Shown here one piece after another: positions 1 through 10,792 of a stretch of 64,000 nucleotides of DNA. Below the pieces are notes generated by a model. It was not told where the DNA came from. It searched no databases and saw only the letters and a program-made list of their open reading frames with translations. Origin of the DNA: Plantago ovata (lineage: Eukaryota > Streptophyta > Magnoliopsida > Lamiales > Plantaginaceae); assembly GCA_028274465.1 (NCBI GenBank), contig CM051456.1, positions 83,314,753-83,378,752 on the forward strand, read 5' to 3'. Position numbers and translations under genes: made by a program. Position 1 is the first letter of the stretch. Every line of letters starts with the position of its first letter.

Positions 1-263
1 TACTGGAAGATTTAAGCAAACAAATGGAGTTGGAGATTGAAGAATCATCCAACAAGTCAATTGAACTCTTCATGACAAGCAGTGAGCTTAAAGGTCAAGT
101 TGCTTCTGCTCAACTTGTCAATTCAGAGACAAGGGAGATTGCTGAAACCGCACAGCTTTCTCAGTTAGAGCAAACTCAGAAGTCTGCTGAAGAAACAGTC
201 CAAGAAGCTGAAGAAACTGTTAATGCTGAAAGGACTGAGCCACAACCTGTCCTTCCTCAGCAG

Positions 264-338
264 GTAGTTAATTCAACCATCAGTAAAACTTCAAATTCTG
301 AAACTTATTCTTTTGCTAATATTATACTATCTCTACAG
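264..338 (+). other. Putative in-frame intron 1 (75 bp)
   Basis: An AT-rich segment begins GT after CAGCAG and ends in a pyrimidine-rich CTCTACAG. It is 75 bp (25 codons) with no stop, so either splicing or retention keeps the frame. Copy B has the same segment at the same length (6577-6651). Confidence 0.55.
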
Positions 339-407
339 ACTTCTCAAGATACAAGTCAGATGGTTGCTGAAGCCTCTGAACCAGAACCAACACTCCCTGC
401 TCAGCAG

Positions 408-479
408 GTAGTTAATAATTTTGGTATAAAAACTAAGTTTGACAGCTTAGTACTTGTGTCTAATTTTAATTTATTTCAG
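408..479 (+). other. Putative in-frame intron 2 (72 bp)
   Basis: GT follows CAGCAG and the segment ends TTTATTTCAG. It is T-rich, 72 bp long and has no stop. Copy B has a matching 72-bp segment at 6721-6792. Confidence 0.55.
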
Positions 480-557
480 GATGAACAAATGGAGGATGCT
501 ACCCCAGCTCCTCATGGAATGGAAATTGTACTACATGAGCTTGCTGACTCTCAGCAG

Positions 558-632
558 GTAAATCATGTTTCAGATTTAAACTCTAAAACAATTCTCCAAA
601 CCAATCCTGATCTAAATAAAATTCTTTTTCAG
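558..632 (+). other. Putative in-frame intron 3 (75 bp)
   Basis: GTAAATC follows CAGCAG and the segment ends TTCTTTTTCAG. It is 75 bp with no stop. Copy B keeps it at the same length (6871-6945). Confidence 0.55.
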
Positions 633-1552
633 GCTCAAAAGGAGACCACTGAAGTGGTACTCATCACTGAAGATCAGCAAGTAAGTTCTGAAGAACTTTA
701 CTTGAGCTTCAAGAGGACAACTTTGTCTAGAGTTGCTAAGTCCGTCAGCAACTGGCAAAGATATAGGAGAATGGACTTCTCAGATCTTCACCTTCATCTC
801 TCAAATGAGAAAAAGAGATCTTCACTGCTGAAGCTCGAAACATTTGTCCACTCCATACTTCCTGACGAAATGACATATTCTCAGCAAATGAGTTCAAATC
901 TGATTGCTCAAATCAGAGAGAATATGAAGGCCAATTTAAGAGTGCCTCTCCAGCTGAACAAGCTGTGATGCTCAAAGGCTCCTTTGTTCCTGTGGTGGCT
1001 GATCCCCACAAACTAACTGAGGAAGAGGAAGTGACAAGTGTTGCTTTGTATAAGCACGTTGAGCTAGTCATCTTGACTGATGATGAAGAAGAAGAAGAAG
1101 ATGAGAACATTCCCACTGATCCCAGTGATGATGAAGGGAAAGATTCTAAGGACAAAAAGGATGAAGATGATGACAATCAAGGTCCAAGTCCTGGTGCTGG
1201 TGGATTAAAGTTGACAGCTGCTGAAACTAATCCCTCTGACAATCAGCAAGCTGATCAACAACAATCTCAGCAAGAATCTCAACCTCCTCCTGCTGCTGCT
1301 GAAAATCAAGCACCTGTACAAGGTGCTGATACTGAAGAAGAATACGCCAGAAAAAGGGTTGCCTTGAAAAATGGCAAAAGTCCAGTTTCTGATGCCAAGG
1401 TTACTGAAGAAAACCTTGAAGATGAGGATGAAGAAGATGAAGATTACCAACGAGCTTTACAAAATAGTCTCGTGATCCATGCAAGGCATACGCAGGATCT
1501 GGAAATTGGTGAATCTTCAAGACCAAAATCAAAGGAAGTTCCATCCCTTCCA

Positions 1553-1735
1553 CCTACTACTGGCGCAACTCCAGTTATTGAGTCTCAAACGTTGCCTTCA
1601 GCAACTACTCAATTAAAACTAACTACTGGCGAAACTCCAGTAATTGAGCCCCAAACTCAATTGAAACAACTATCTACTGGTGAAACTCCAGTCGTTGAGT
1701 CTGAAGCGTTGCCATCAGCAACCACTCAACAAAAA
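1553..1735 (+). repeat. Tandem 22-codon repeat in the A ORF
   Basis: There are three units: 1553-1618, a shortened one at 1619-1669, and 1670-1735. They encode variants of TTGETPVIESQTLPSATTQ. Copy B has four 66-bp units in the same place, so unit number has changed since the copies separated. Confidence 0.85.
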
Positions 1736-3478
1736 GGACGTGAAGCTACTGACAAAGGCTCAAAAGTCGCTCAACTTGATGAATCTGAGGATGATGACGA
1801 CTTGTCAGAAAATGAAGATGAACAATCCAAGCGAGACCCAAAAGTCGTTCAGATTCCTCCTCCTAATTATCTCAGCTATGAAGGAGATTCATTAAGGGCT
1901 GAGTTGCTTTTACAAGATGATCAGTTTGCTACTGAACTTAAGGCTCACTCCTTGACACCTAATTTAGTGCCGTTCCCAAGAGTTGAGGAGTTTACTCCCA
2001 GAATTCTCGCACTAAAGAAAGTCCATGAAGCCTGCAAAGCTGAAGATGAGGCATTGCTTGCTGAGAGCCCACTTGACATTGGAAAAATATTGGCTACGGT
2101 GCTGAGACGCACTACAACTTTAACCATAGCTCAGAAAGACATCAGTCTTTATCACCAGAGCTATGAAGAAGATGTAAGTCAAGCTCTCTTGCTGGCAAAG
2201 AGTGCTCTTGTCAAAGCTCAGACTATTATGGATGAGAAGGCCGCAATAGAGAAAAGACATGAAGAGAACATGATGAATATTCAAAAAGAGTTAGCAACAA
2301 TGAACTCTGACCAACAAGAAATCATCATGAAATATAACAGTCTCAACACTCTTGCTGAAAATTGCAATGAGTTTTATTCTCTGCACATCACTCCGATGTT
2401 GCAATCCATGTCTAAGGGGGAAAAGAAGACCAGAAAAAGCAATCAAACCCCTCCTACTCCTGCTGCTGATGTGCCACTTCCACTAGAACCTCTTGCTGAA
2501 AAAGAGAAAAGTTCTAAAAGACAAGCAAAAACTGAGTTAATTTCAGCAAGTACCAAAAAGAGAAAAACCGCTGCTGACACTCAAGATTTCTGTCACAATG
2601 AAAGTCATCACAATCTGAATGAAGATGATGAAGAAGATGATGACAATCAAACAATAGCTCAAGCCATAAGAGCTAGACCCTTAACAGCCATAACTCCGTC
2701 TGGCCACTCAAGGCATTTTTCGTCTGACTCTTCAGCAAGAGATCAAGACAATGCTAAATCAAGAAGAAGAAGGCAAAGACAGGAAGAGAAAAGGCTGGCC
2801 AACATTGCTATTGGTTCCGGCATTGAATATACAAAGACCAGCAATGATGAAACCACTCAGAATGTGATCAGAAACATTCATGGTTGCTGGATCCTAAAGC
2901 TGGAAGATTTGTTGGTAAATGAGTTCTTTCCTACAGCCTGTTTGAATCAGATGTTCAAATGGATTGAACTCAAGGTCCAAAAGAAGCAAAAGGAAGAATC
3001 CCTCCCAAGAAATATTGCTGGGAAATGGTTGAATCTTGAGGTCCATGTAAGAAGAGTTGCCATTGGTAAAACATTTAGACAAGAACCAGATTTGATAAAA
3101 CCACCTGGCATCGCTTTCTATGCTGACCCGGTAACAAAGAAACCTAAGAAGAAACTTGGATTGATTCCTTATGAGTACTTCTATCTGACTGCTCAGGATC
3201 AAGAAGAAGATCTTCTCTGGTTAAGAAAGATTCATCCGAGAAACATTTCAGATACACAGCTTCTCCATGCCAGCAATTGGGGCATGCATTTGTGGGTAGT
3301 TAACTACATGGAAATGAATGCTGAAAAGCATCATCATACTGCCTGCAAAAATGCAAGAATTCTTCAACTACAAGTCCGTAGGCTTCTGGAAAACTACGAG
3401 AAGGATTGTGTTGAATTCACTGCTCTTGCTGAGAAGAGTGTAAGAGAGATTCTGAGAAAATCCTCTGAAAGAGTTTAA

Positions 3479-3741
3479 GTCCCTGCAATAGTTTCTTGTT
3501 AAAAGTTTTTGTTTGCTGATTCTCTGTTATCTATGCTTTCTTGTAAACTTATGAATGATAACTTTCAGAAATGAATTCTTTTTTACTCTTATTGGTTTTT
3601 GATTATGCAACTTACTTATGCTTACTGTTTATTAATTCAAGTATGCTTGCATTAATCATCTGATTTATTCAACATCAGAAACCTCTAAAAGGGTAACAAT
3701 TAATTTAGCCATGGATTGCTAACATCAAAAAGGGGGAAATT
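3479..3741 (+). other. 3' untranslated stretch and polypurine tract of element A
   Basis: AT-rich non-coding DNA follows the stop codon. It ends in a polypurine tract at 3727-3741, directly before the LTR. The tract would prime plus-strand DNA synthesis. Nothing else is evident. Confidence 0.75.
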
Positions 3742-3910
3742 TGTTAGGAAACTTGTAATTTTGATGAGCAATTAACCATGCTAAATTAAGAACAGTCCAG
3801 TAACTAATACTCTTAAGGTCCATAGGATTTTAGAATTTTTAAAGGACATTGTAAAAGAGGAACGTTTGCTGATGACTTAGATAGGTGTTAGATAAGTTTT
3901 TATCTTGGTG

Positions 3911-4098
3911 GATGACGTACTTTAATTTCTGTGAAGAAATAAATTTATTGACACTTTAGCGTATGATGTATTTTATTTTCTGAAAAGAAAATATCTTATT
4001 GATGCTTAGCTTTGATGTAACTTATTTTCTGAAAAGAAAATGACCTATTGAAGCATTTGCTGAAGATGTATTTTGTTTATTATAAACAAATTATTGAA
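3911..4098 (+). repeat. Four ~49-bp units each holding an inverted repeat (LTR U3)
   Basis: Hairpins begin at 3925, 3974, 4024 and 4072, spaced 49, 50 and 48 bp apart. Each is preceded by GATG and followed by TATTGA. The arms are ATTTCT/AGAAAT, TATTTTCT/AGAAAATA, ATTTTCT/AGAAAAT and TTTGTTTA/TAAACAAA, with 3-4 nt loops. The arm sequence changes but the pairing is kept. The array lies 430-600 bp upstream of the TATA box, so it may be an enhancer; that is inference. Confidence 0.75.
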
Positions 4099-4121
4099 GC
4101 AAATAAGAAACCGGTCAGAAT

Positions 4122-4182
4122 CTTGAAGACTTTTGAAGATCTGAAGACTTGAAGACTTGAAGACTTGAAGATTGCTGAAGAC
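4122..4182 (+). repeat. Short tandem repeat GAAGACTTGA
   Basis: About four imperfect 10-bp units with flanking variants lie in the U3 part of the A LTR. Confidence 0.8.
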
Positions 4183-4516
4183 TGGTAAGGCACGTGTTGC
4201 TCAGAAAGTGAAATTTTCAGCAACAGCATTGCATAAGTGAAAATCTGAAAGACAGAGTAGGTTGTGCTTGCTGAAACTGAGAATAAACACTTGCTGATGA
4301 ACATATGTGACCTCTTGCTGAATGTACGTGATTTTGCGCTCCATTGTTACTGTTTGAATTCTATTCAAAGGTGCATTTAATGCAAAGCTTACACGCGAAG
4401 GACATAAAGACTAGAAGACAAACAAAGGTTGCTGCTGAAAGTACAAAAGCAAGATAGTGACATGTTAAGGAACAAAAGCCTTAGGATTTGAAATTCAAAC
4501 GGCTCCTTACTTGCAC

Positions 4517-4524
4517 TATAAATA
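4517..4524 (+). promoter_or_regulatory. TATA box of the A LTR
   Basis: TATAAATA is followed by AGAGG about 780 bp into the LTR, in the sequence style of a plant core promoter. It would drive the genomic RNA. Confidence 0.65.
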
Positions 4525-6576
4525 GAGGTCATCCGGCAAAGAGTTGAAGAGTGTCAACAACGTGATCAAACTCTCACTTGTGCTTAAAATTCACAAACCT
4601 TCAAACACTCTTACTGCCATTGATCCGTTCCAAGACTTAAAGCTTGAAAAAGCTACTTGTGAAGAAGTAGAACAAACTCGGCTAAGAAATTAGTTAAGTG
4701 TTCTTTCTTTCGAACAAGAACAAGTCTTGACACCAGAAACAATCAAACTTGTTTACTGCAAAGTATTCCAAGTTGTGTTTCTTAGATTACTTGTTGTAAC
4801 TGAATAAGTTATAATTAAGTTATCTCACCCCAAAACTCTATAACTGAAAATACACCTTTTCAGGCGTGATATTCAGGGGGAACTTAATCGAGCAAGCTTT
4901 TGCTGATTAAAAGTACCAAGTTTGGTGGAGAACAAGGTTGAGTTCTCTAGTTTAGGTTGGAGACAAAGCAAGTGTGCTTTGGTTTCTGTTGAATCGCTTT
5001 AGATAGGAGATTGTAAGGAACCTCAATCATATCTTAGTGGATTCAGTCCTAGAAAGGACAAAGTGGATTAGTTGGGAGATTACGCCACTCTCAGATACCA
5101 CTCTAAAAGCGTCTGTGTGATTTACTTACTGCATTAAGCTTTCAGCAAATTATATCTGTTTGTACACAGTCACTCACATCACTTGCTGAAACACTTTACT
5201 TGCTGAAAAAGCACTTATTGTTTCAAATACTTCCGCTCTCTGATTTTAAGTATCAGCAAACCAAGCTACTGTAAAGTAACTTACGCTTGCTGAGAAAGTT
5301 AAGTATCAACAATCTCATTACTGAAAAGTAATAAGTACTTGCTGAGAAAGTTTTAAACGGCAAAAGTTTAAAAAGACTATTCACCCCCCCCCCTTCTAGT
5401 CTTTTCTTGTTGTTTAAAGGGACCAACAATCCTTCTACAAGCAGAATGTACCTAAGATTGCTGGCAAGAAACTTGAAAAATCTAAGAAGACAACAGCTGC
5501 AAATGTTGTCAGCTCAAGTCAGCAAGAGAGGTATACAACATCTGCAAATGTCACCACTCAGCGACTTAGAGATGAAACTGCTGTAGATGGTGGTGACAAA
5601 GATGAAACTGCTCTAGATGGTGATCATGCTGACACCACTACTCCCGTTGCTGAAAATGCAACTACTGACGCCTCTGCTGGGAAACTGAAGAAATCTAACA
5701 AGAAAAAGAGGAAAGCTGATGATGACACTTAGACTGCAGCGTCATCAGCAAAACCTGTCCCCAAGAGGAAAAGGACAAGTAACACAAGGAAGAAAACACT
5801 GGCTCGCAAGTCAGTACCTATTGTCCATGACCTCTCAGACAATTCCCAGACAATTGCTGAAACACAAGTTCCAGTAGATGTTGACAAGGTAGTAATTGAA
5901 GCCTATGTCAGCAACATTGAAGTGTTTGCGGAAGCCTTCAATGATCGACTCAATGTTGATCCCCTCTACTGAGAACAGACCACAAGGCAGTGGAAATGAA
6001 ATTCCTGCCCAAGTCCCAGATATCTACATTGTAGATAATCTAGATGATCAAACTCTGGAACCAGCAAGTGATATTGCTGCTGATCTGAGAAATGCGGCAC
6101 TTGCTGATGCTGCTGAAAAGATGGTTGCTGAACAAGCAACTCATCAAGTTGCTGAAACCACAATTGCTGAAGAACCAGTTGCTGAGACAGCAATGGTTCA
6201 AGTTCCAGAAGTTGTTGAAGAAACACAAGAAGCATTATTCAACGATGCATCTCGTGATGCTGAGAATACTGACCCAAGTTCACCAAAGACCTCAATTGAC
6301 AAAGTCCAGCTTGTACTGGAAGCTATAAGCCAACAAATGGAATTGGAGATTGAAGAATCATCCAACAAATCCATTGAAGTCTTTATGACAAGCAGTGAGC
6401 TTAAAGGTCAAGATGCTTCTGCTCAACTTGTCATTTCAGAGACAAGGGAGATTGCTGAAACCGCGCAGCTTTCTCAAACAGAGAAAGCCAAGAAGTCTGC
6501 TGAAGAAACAGTCCCAGAAAATGAAGAAACTGTTAATGCTGAAAGGACTGAGCCACAACCTGTCCTTCTTCAGCAG

Positions 6577-6945
6577 GTAGATAACACAACCATCAGTAAA
6601 ACTTCAATTTCTGGAACTTATTCTTTTGCTACTATTATGATATCTCTACAGACTTCTCAAGATGCAAGTTAGATGGTTGCTGAAGCCTCTGCACCAGAAT
6701 CAACACTCCCTGCTCAGCAGGTAGTTAACGTTTTTGGTAATAAAACTATGTTTGACAGCTTAGTACTTGTGTCTAACTCATATTTATTTCAGGATGAACA
6801 AATGGAGGATGCTACTCAAGCTCCTCAAGGAATGGAAATTGTACAACATGAGCTTGCTGAATCTCAGCAGGTAATTCATGTTTCAGCTTTGAACTCTAAA
6901 GCAATTATCCAAACCTCTCCTGATCTAAATATTGTTCTTTTTCAG
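6577..6945 (+). other. Three putative in-frame introns conserved in B
   Basis: Segments 6577-6651 (75 bp), 6721-6792 (72 bp) and 6871-6945 (75 bp) each start with GT after CAGCAG and end in a T-rich CAG. Lengths match copy A exactly although the bases have diverged. Confidence 0.5.
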
Positions 6946-7866
6946 GCTCAAAAGGAGACCACTGAAGTGGTGCACATCACTGAAGATTCTCAAGTGACTT
7001 CTGAAGAACTTTACTTGAACTTCAAGAGAACAACCTTGTCATTAGTTGCTAAGTCTGTCAGCAACTGGCAAAGGTACAGAAGGATGGACTTTTCTGATCT
7101 CCATCTTCATCTTTCAAACGAGAAAAAGAGATCTTCTCTGCTGAAGCTCGAGACATTTGTCCACTCCATACTTCCTGAAGACATGTCATATTCTCAGCAA
7201 ATGAGCTCAAATCTGATTGCTCAAATCAGAGAGAATATGAAGGCAAAATTCAAGAGTGCCTCTCCAGCTGAACAAGCTGTGATGCTCAAGGGTTTATTTG
7301 TACCCGTGGTGGCTGATCCCCACAAAATCAATGAGGAAGAGGAAGTATCTAGTGTTGCTCTATACAAACATCTTGAGCTAGTCATTCTAACTGATGATGA
7401 TGAACAGGAAGAAGATGAAAACATTCCGACTGATCCCAGTGATGATGAAGGGAAAGATTCAAAGGACAACAAAGATGACGACGATGACAATCAAGGTCCA
7501 AGTCCTGATCCTGGTGGACTAAAAATGACAGTTGCTGAAACTGAACCACAAGACAATCAGCAAGCTGAACAACCACAACCTCAGCATGAATCTCAACCTG
7601 CTCCTGCTGATGCTGAAAATCAACCACCTGTACAAGGTGCTGATACTGAAGAAGAATATGCCAGAATGCGAGCTGCCTTGAAACATGGCAAGGGCCAACT
7701 TTCTGATGCCAAGGTCACTGATGCAAACCTTGATGATGAAGATGAATTGGATGAAGATTACCAACGCGCTCTACAAAACAGTCTCTTGATCCATGCAAGG
7801 CATACGCAGGATCTAGAAATTGGTCAATCTTCAGGAGTAAAACCACAGGAAGTCCCCTCCCTTCCA

Positions 7867-8130
7867 CTTACTACTGGCGAAACTCCAGTAATTGAGTCTC
7901 AAACGTTGCCCTCAGCAACTACTCAATTAAAACTAACTACTGGCGAAACTCCAGTAATTGAGTCTCAAACGTTGCCCTCAGCAACTACTCAATTAAAACT
8001 AACTACTGGCGAAACTTCAGTAATTGAGTCTCAAACGTTGCCCTCAGCAACTACTCAATTAAAACTAACTACTGGTGAAACTCCAGTTGTTGAGTCTGAA
8101 GCGTTGCCATCAACAACCACTCAACCAAAA
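7867..8130 (+). repeat. Four 66-bp tandem coding repeats in B
   Basis: Units start at 7867, 7933, 7999 and 8065. The first three are nearly identical, which points to recent duplication. The fourth is a diverged form shared with A. Confidence 0.9.
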
Positions 8131-8696
8131 GGAAATGAAGCTGCTGACTTAGGTTCCAAGGTTGCTGACCTTGATGAATCTGAGGATGATGATGATTTAT
8201 CAGCAAATGAGGATGAACAATCCAAGAGAGATCCCAAAGTGGTTCAAATCCCTCCTCCTGATTATATAAATGATATAGACGATGATCTGAGAGGAGAATC
8301 GCTGATGAAGGATGATCAGTTTGCTTCAGAACTGAAAGTTCATTCCTTGACCCCAAACCTAGTGCCGTTCCCACGAGTTGAGGAGTTTACTCCTAGAATT
8401 CTGGCACTGAAGAAAGTCCATGATGCCTGCAAAGCAGAAGATGAGGAATTGCTTGCTGAGAGCCCGCTTGACATTGGGAAAATATTGGCTACAGTGCTGA
8501 GAGGCACTACTACTCTTACAATAGCTCAGAAAGACATCAGTCTTTATCAGAAGAGCTATGAAGAAGATGTAAGTCAAGCACTCAAGCTAGCAAAGACCGC
8601 TCTAGTAAAGGCTCAGACTTTCATGGAAGATAAGGCCGCAACAGAGAAAAGACATGAAGAGAACATGGTGAGTATTCAAAAAGAGTTGTCAAAAAT

Positions 8697-10778
8697 TGTA
8701 AGAAAATATGATCAGAGTTACCCCAAGGGTACGCAGCAGAATTTCAAAAAATTTCTTAACATACAGGTTAATTGATTATGCATATGTCGTATATATATAA
8801 ACACGTCAATTAGAAGACTAACCTTACTTCCAAAGCAGCTTCCAAGTCTTCGTAATATTCCGGTGTATCTTCTCGTTCGTCGAAGTCGAAGATATCTACA
8901 ATACTCCTTATATCTGCAAGACAATAAGAGTTAGTTTCCAGCTCCTAGAACCTCAACCTTGGTATCCACGGATGAACAGGCTATCGGAAGAATGCTAGGA
9001 TATTCTTTGTGTGACCAAGAAGATGGGGCGGCAATTCCTCCGGTGAGGTGGCGCGCGCGCGGGTGGCTAAAGAGGAAGGGAGAGCTTTTTATTTTCTCTA
9101 AGAAAACTGGGTAGAATAACTGTGTGCAAAACTGTATCCAAAGCTCTCTAATAGTCTACTATATATAGTAGTCTATAGAAGCCTAAAGCATAAGCAATTA
9201 GACTTCGTAAAGGAATAAGAATCTAATTCTTATTGCACAAGGAAACCAATAGCAAGTCTAGATTCATTCCCAATCAAATCAAAACTCAATGAGGAAAATC
9301 TAACTTATCCCTTGGACTTCTAATAGAGGAAGGAGTCGAACTTCTTCCCCTACTCCTCCATGCGCGCGCGCGCGCCTTGTCCTACGGGAGGTGGGTCCCA
9401 ATTTTGGGACCCACTTATATTTCTAAGGCAATTCAAACTCCAAGTAGATTTTGCCCAAGTGCATATGTAAATTCTAAGTTAACATATCCTTTCTAATCAA
9501 AGGTCCATTATATTTCCAAAATATAATCTTTAATTGTATTTACATAAAATACAATTAATTAGCCAATTCAATTAATAATTCCAAATCATTAATTGAGCCA
9601 CCATATATTATAATTAATTCCAAATCAATTATAATCCATCAATCATAATTAATTATAGTTCCAAATTAATTGCGATTCCATCTTCAAGGATATTCTGATA
9701 GACAGAATCACCACATAGTGTGACCCATAAGGCCTCACCGTATTAAGCAAGTCCTAGACTAGGCAACATGGAATTCCTAGACGGTTCCATTTGCAATATT
9801 AATACGTGAGGACGTTTGACAGGTTTCTCAAAGCTAACCCTTTCGTTGTGAAGCCTGTTGCGCTCAACGCGGCGATGGTAACGTCTCTTCATCTGACTTG
9901 CTCGAATGTATCTAGGATCGATGAAGTGTCTATCCCAATAATACATCCACGGGCGCCTCAGGGAGTTGCTTGGTTAAGATATACTTATGACTATCATAAT
10001 ATATCATTTGCACTGGCCAGTGACTTTACCAACACAACTATGCAGACTATGAGCAGTGCTCTCCTGTGTTACACTTGAGAGATGAATCCTTCACAGAATC
10101 ACTTATCACCTCCATTTGTATTTAGCCATAATCCTGGATCGTGTCTTGGGTCAGTTGCTTATTCAGAGCTGACATCGACGGGTCCACCAAGGATATGGGG
10201 CAACAAATGTGATGATAAAGTCCTGTAAGTACAAAGGACGAATGGCATCACTTCGACAACTCACCGGTTCCCATAGACACTTCGGTGTAGAGTATACATC
10301 GATGGGAGTGTCCGGTGGGTACTTCCATTGTTCGATAAAGCTTCTTCGAACAACTATGCGCAGTTATGGGAACGTTTCTCGATTGTCCAACGATCCATTC
10401 CGTGGCCGTGGGATCGGCTCACACTTGCTCCAACAAGTATAACCTCCATGCATACTACTCTTGTCTGGTTCATTCAGACCCCCACATCCGAGATGAACCT
10501 CGACTAGGGAGAGTTTGGGATAGATGATAATTCACATAGCTCCCACTATCTATGTGATCGGTCATCTATCCGAGGGGACATGTTTAATATCAATACAGAC
10601 AGTAATAAAGATATGACATGCTGCAGCCTGGTGTAATATAAATATAAAAGCGATACTCAATAGTAAAATGCAACAAACATATATTATATTACGTTGACCT
10701 GTGTAATAGTACATATATGTCCTCTATAAGGGCACCATGCCCTTAGTAAGGACTGTCTCTAGGACATATACACTATCA
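8697..10778 (-). repeat. 3' LTR of element C (2082 bp)
   Basis: On the plus strand it runs from TGTAAGAAAATATG to ACTATCA. It contains two alternating GC tracts (about 9051-9062 and 9363-9376) and a palindromic TATA region at about 9160. Short open frames inside it (for example 9806-10078) recur in the other LTR and are not genes. Confidence 0.9.
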
Positions 10779-10790
10779 ATCTCCCACTTG
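10779..10790 (-). promoter_or_regulatory. Polypurine tract of element C
   Basis: The minus strand reads CAAGTGGGAGAT immediately before the 3' LTR, three bases past the pol stop codon (10793-10795). Confidence 0.75.
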
Positions 10791-10792
10791 GA

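Larger units (their letters stand above)
1..3478 (+). pseudogene. Extra ORF downstream of pol in element A (function unknown; one frameshift)
   Basis: The frame is open from the first base and ends at TAA 3476-3478, so the 5' end is outside the window. It reads about 1150 codons once one lost base near 932-938 is allowed for; copy B keeps the frame there. The protein is hydrophilic. It has a Gln/Glu-rich N-terminal part, long Asp/Glu runs (near 1080-1110 and 1420-1445), a 22-residue TTGETPVIES-type repeat, a Lys/Arg-rich middle that may be nuclear, and a compact C-terminal third (from about 2810) with many Trp and aromatic residues. I see no signal peptide or membrane segment, so I do not call it an envelope gene. 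SIRE-lineage elements often carry an uncharacterised ORF here. Three in-frame intron-like segments lie in the first 650 bases. Confidence 0.7.
1..5428 (+). mobile_element. Element A: 3' part of a SIRE-like Ty1/Copia retrotransposon
   Basis: The order is open reading frame, A/G tract AAAAAGGGGGAAAT, then a 1.69-kb LTR beginning TGTT and ending AACA. This is the 3' end of a plus-strand LTR retrotransposon whose gag-pol and 5' LTR lie left of the window. An extra ORF between pol and this kind of polypurine tract is typical of the SIRE/Maximus lineage of plant Copia elements. The lineage is inferred, since no pol is visible. The right end lies inside the homologous ORF of copy B, so A appears to have inserted into B. 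The target duplication cannot be checked because the left end is missing. Confidence 0.75.
3742..5428 (+). repeat. 3' LTR of element A (1687 bp)
   Basis: It begins TGTTAGG just after the polypurine tract and ends CCAACA, giving TGTT/AACA terminal inverted repeats. It contains a TATA box at 4517-4524, a run of ten C near the end (5384-5393), four hairpin repeats of ~49-bp period in the U3 part, and many copies of the short word TTGCTGA. The C-rich end is seen in many Copia LTRs. No partner LTR is in the window, so its age cannot be judged. Confidence 0.85.
5429..8696 (+). mobile_element. Element B: decayed internal fragment related to A
   Basis: It starts in mid-ORF immediately after the A LTR and stops at the first base of the C LTR. 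From 6314 on it aligns with A from base 1 along its whole length. It has more stops than A and is cut on both sides, so it is the older copy that received A on the left and C on the right. Confidence 0.75.
5430..8696 (+). pseudogene. Extra ORF of element B (broken copy of the A ORF)
   Basis: The Lys/Ser-rich and acidic N-terminal region (5430-6310) is not represented in A because of the window edge. Disruptions are TAG at 5729-5731, a frame change near 5960-5975 and TAG at 6670-6672, where A has CAG. From 6673 the frame stays open through the base that is lost in A, with the acidic runs and four TTGETPVIES-type units, until the C LTR cuts it at 8696. The last part of the open frame (8697-8775) is C LTR sequence, not gene. 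The function is unknown. Confidence 0.7.

Noticed and set aside
913..1176. Ser-rich minus-strand frames opposite the acidic ORF
   Set aside because: Antisense shadows of GAA/GAT-rich coding sequence.
1..3478. Envelope gene in element A
   Set aside because: No signal peptide, membrane span or cleavage motif is visible, so it is left as an ORF of unknown function.
9806..10078. Small proteins in the C LTRs (also 10209, 17573 and 17968)
   Set aside because: Repeated in both LTRs, on the strand opposite to the element, with no recognisable product.
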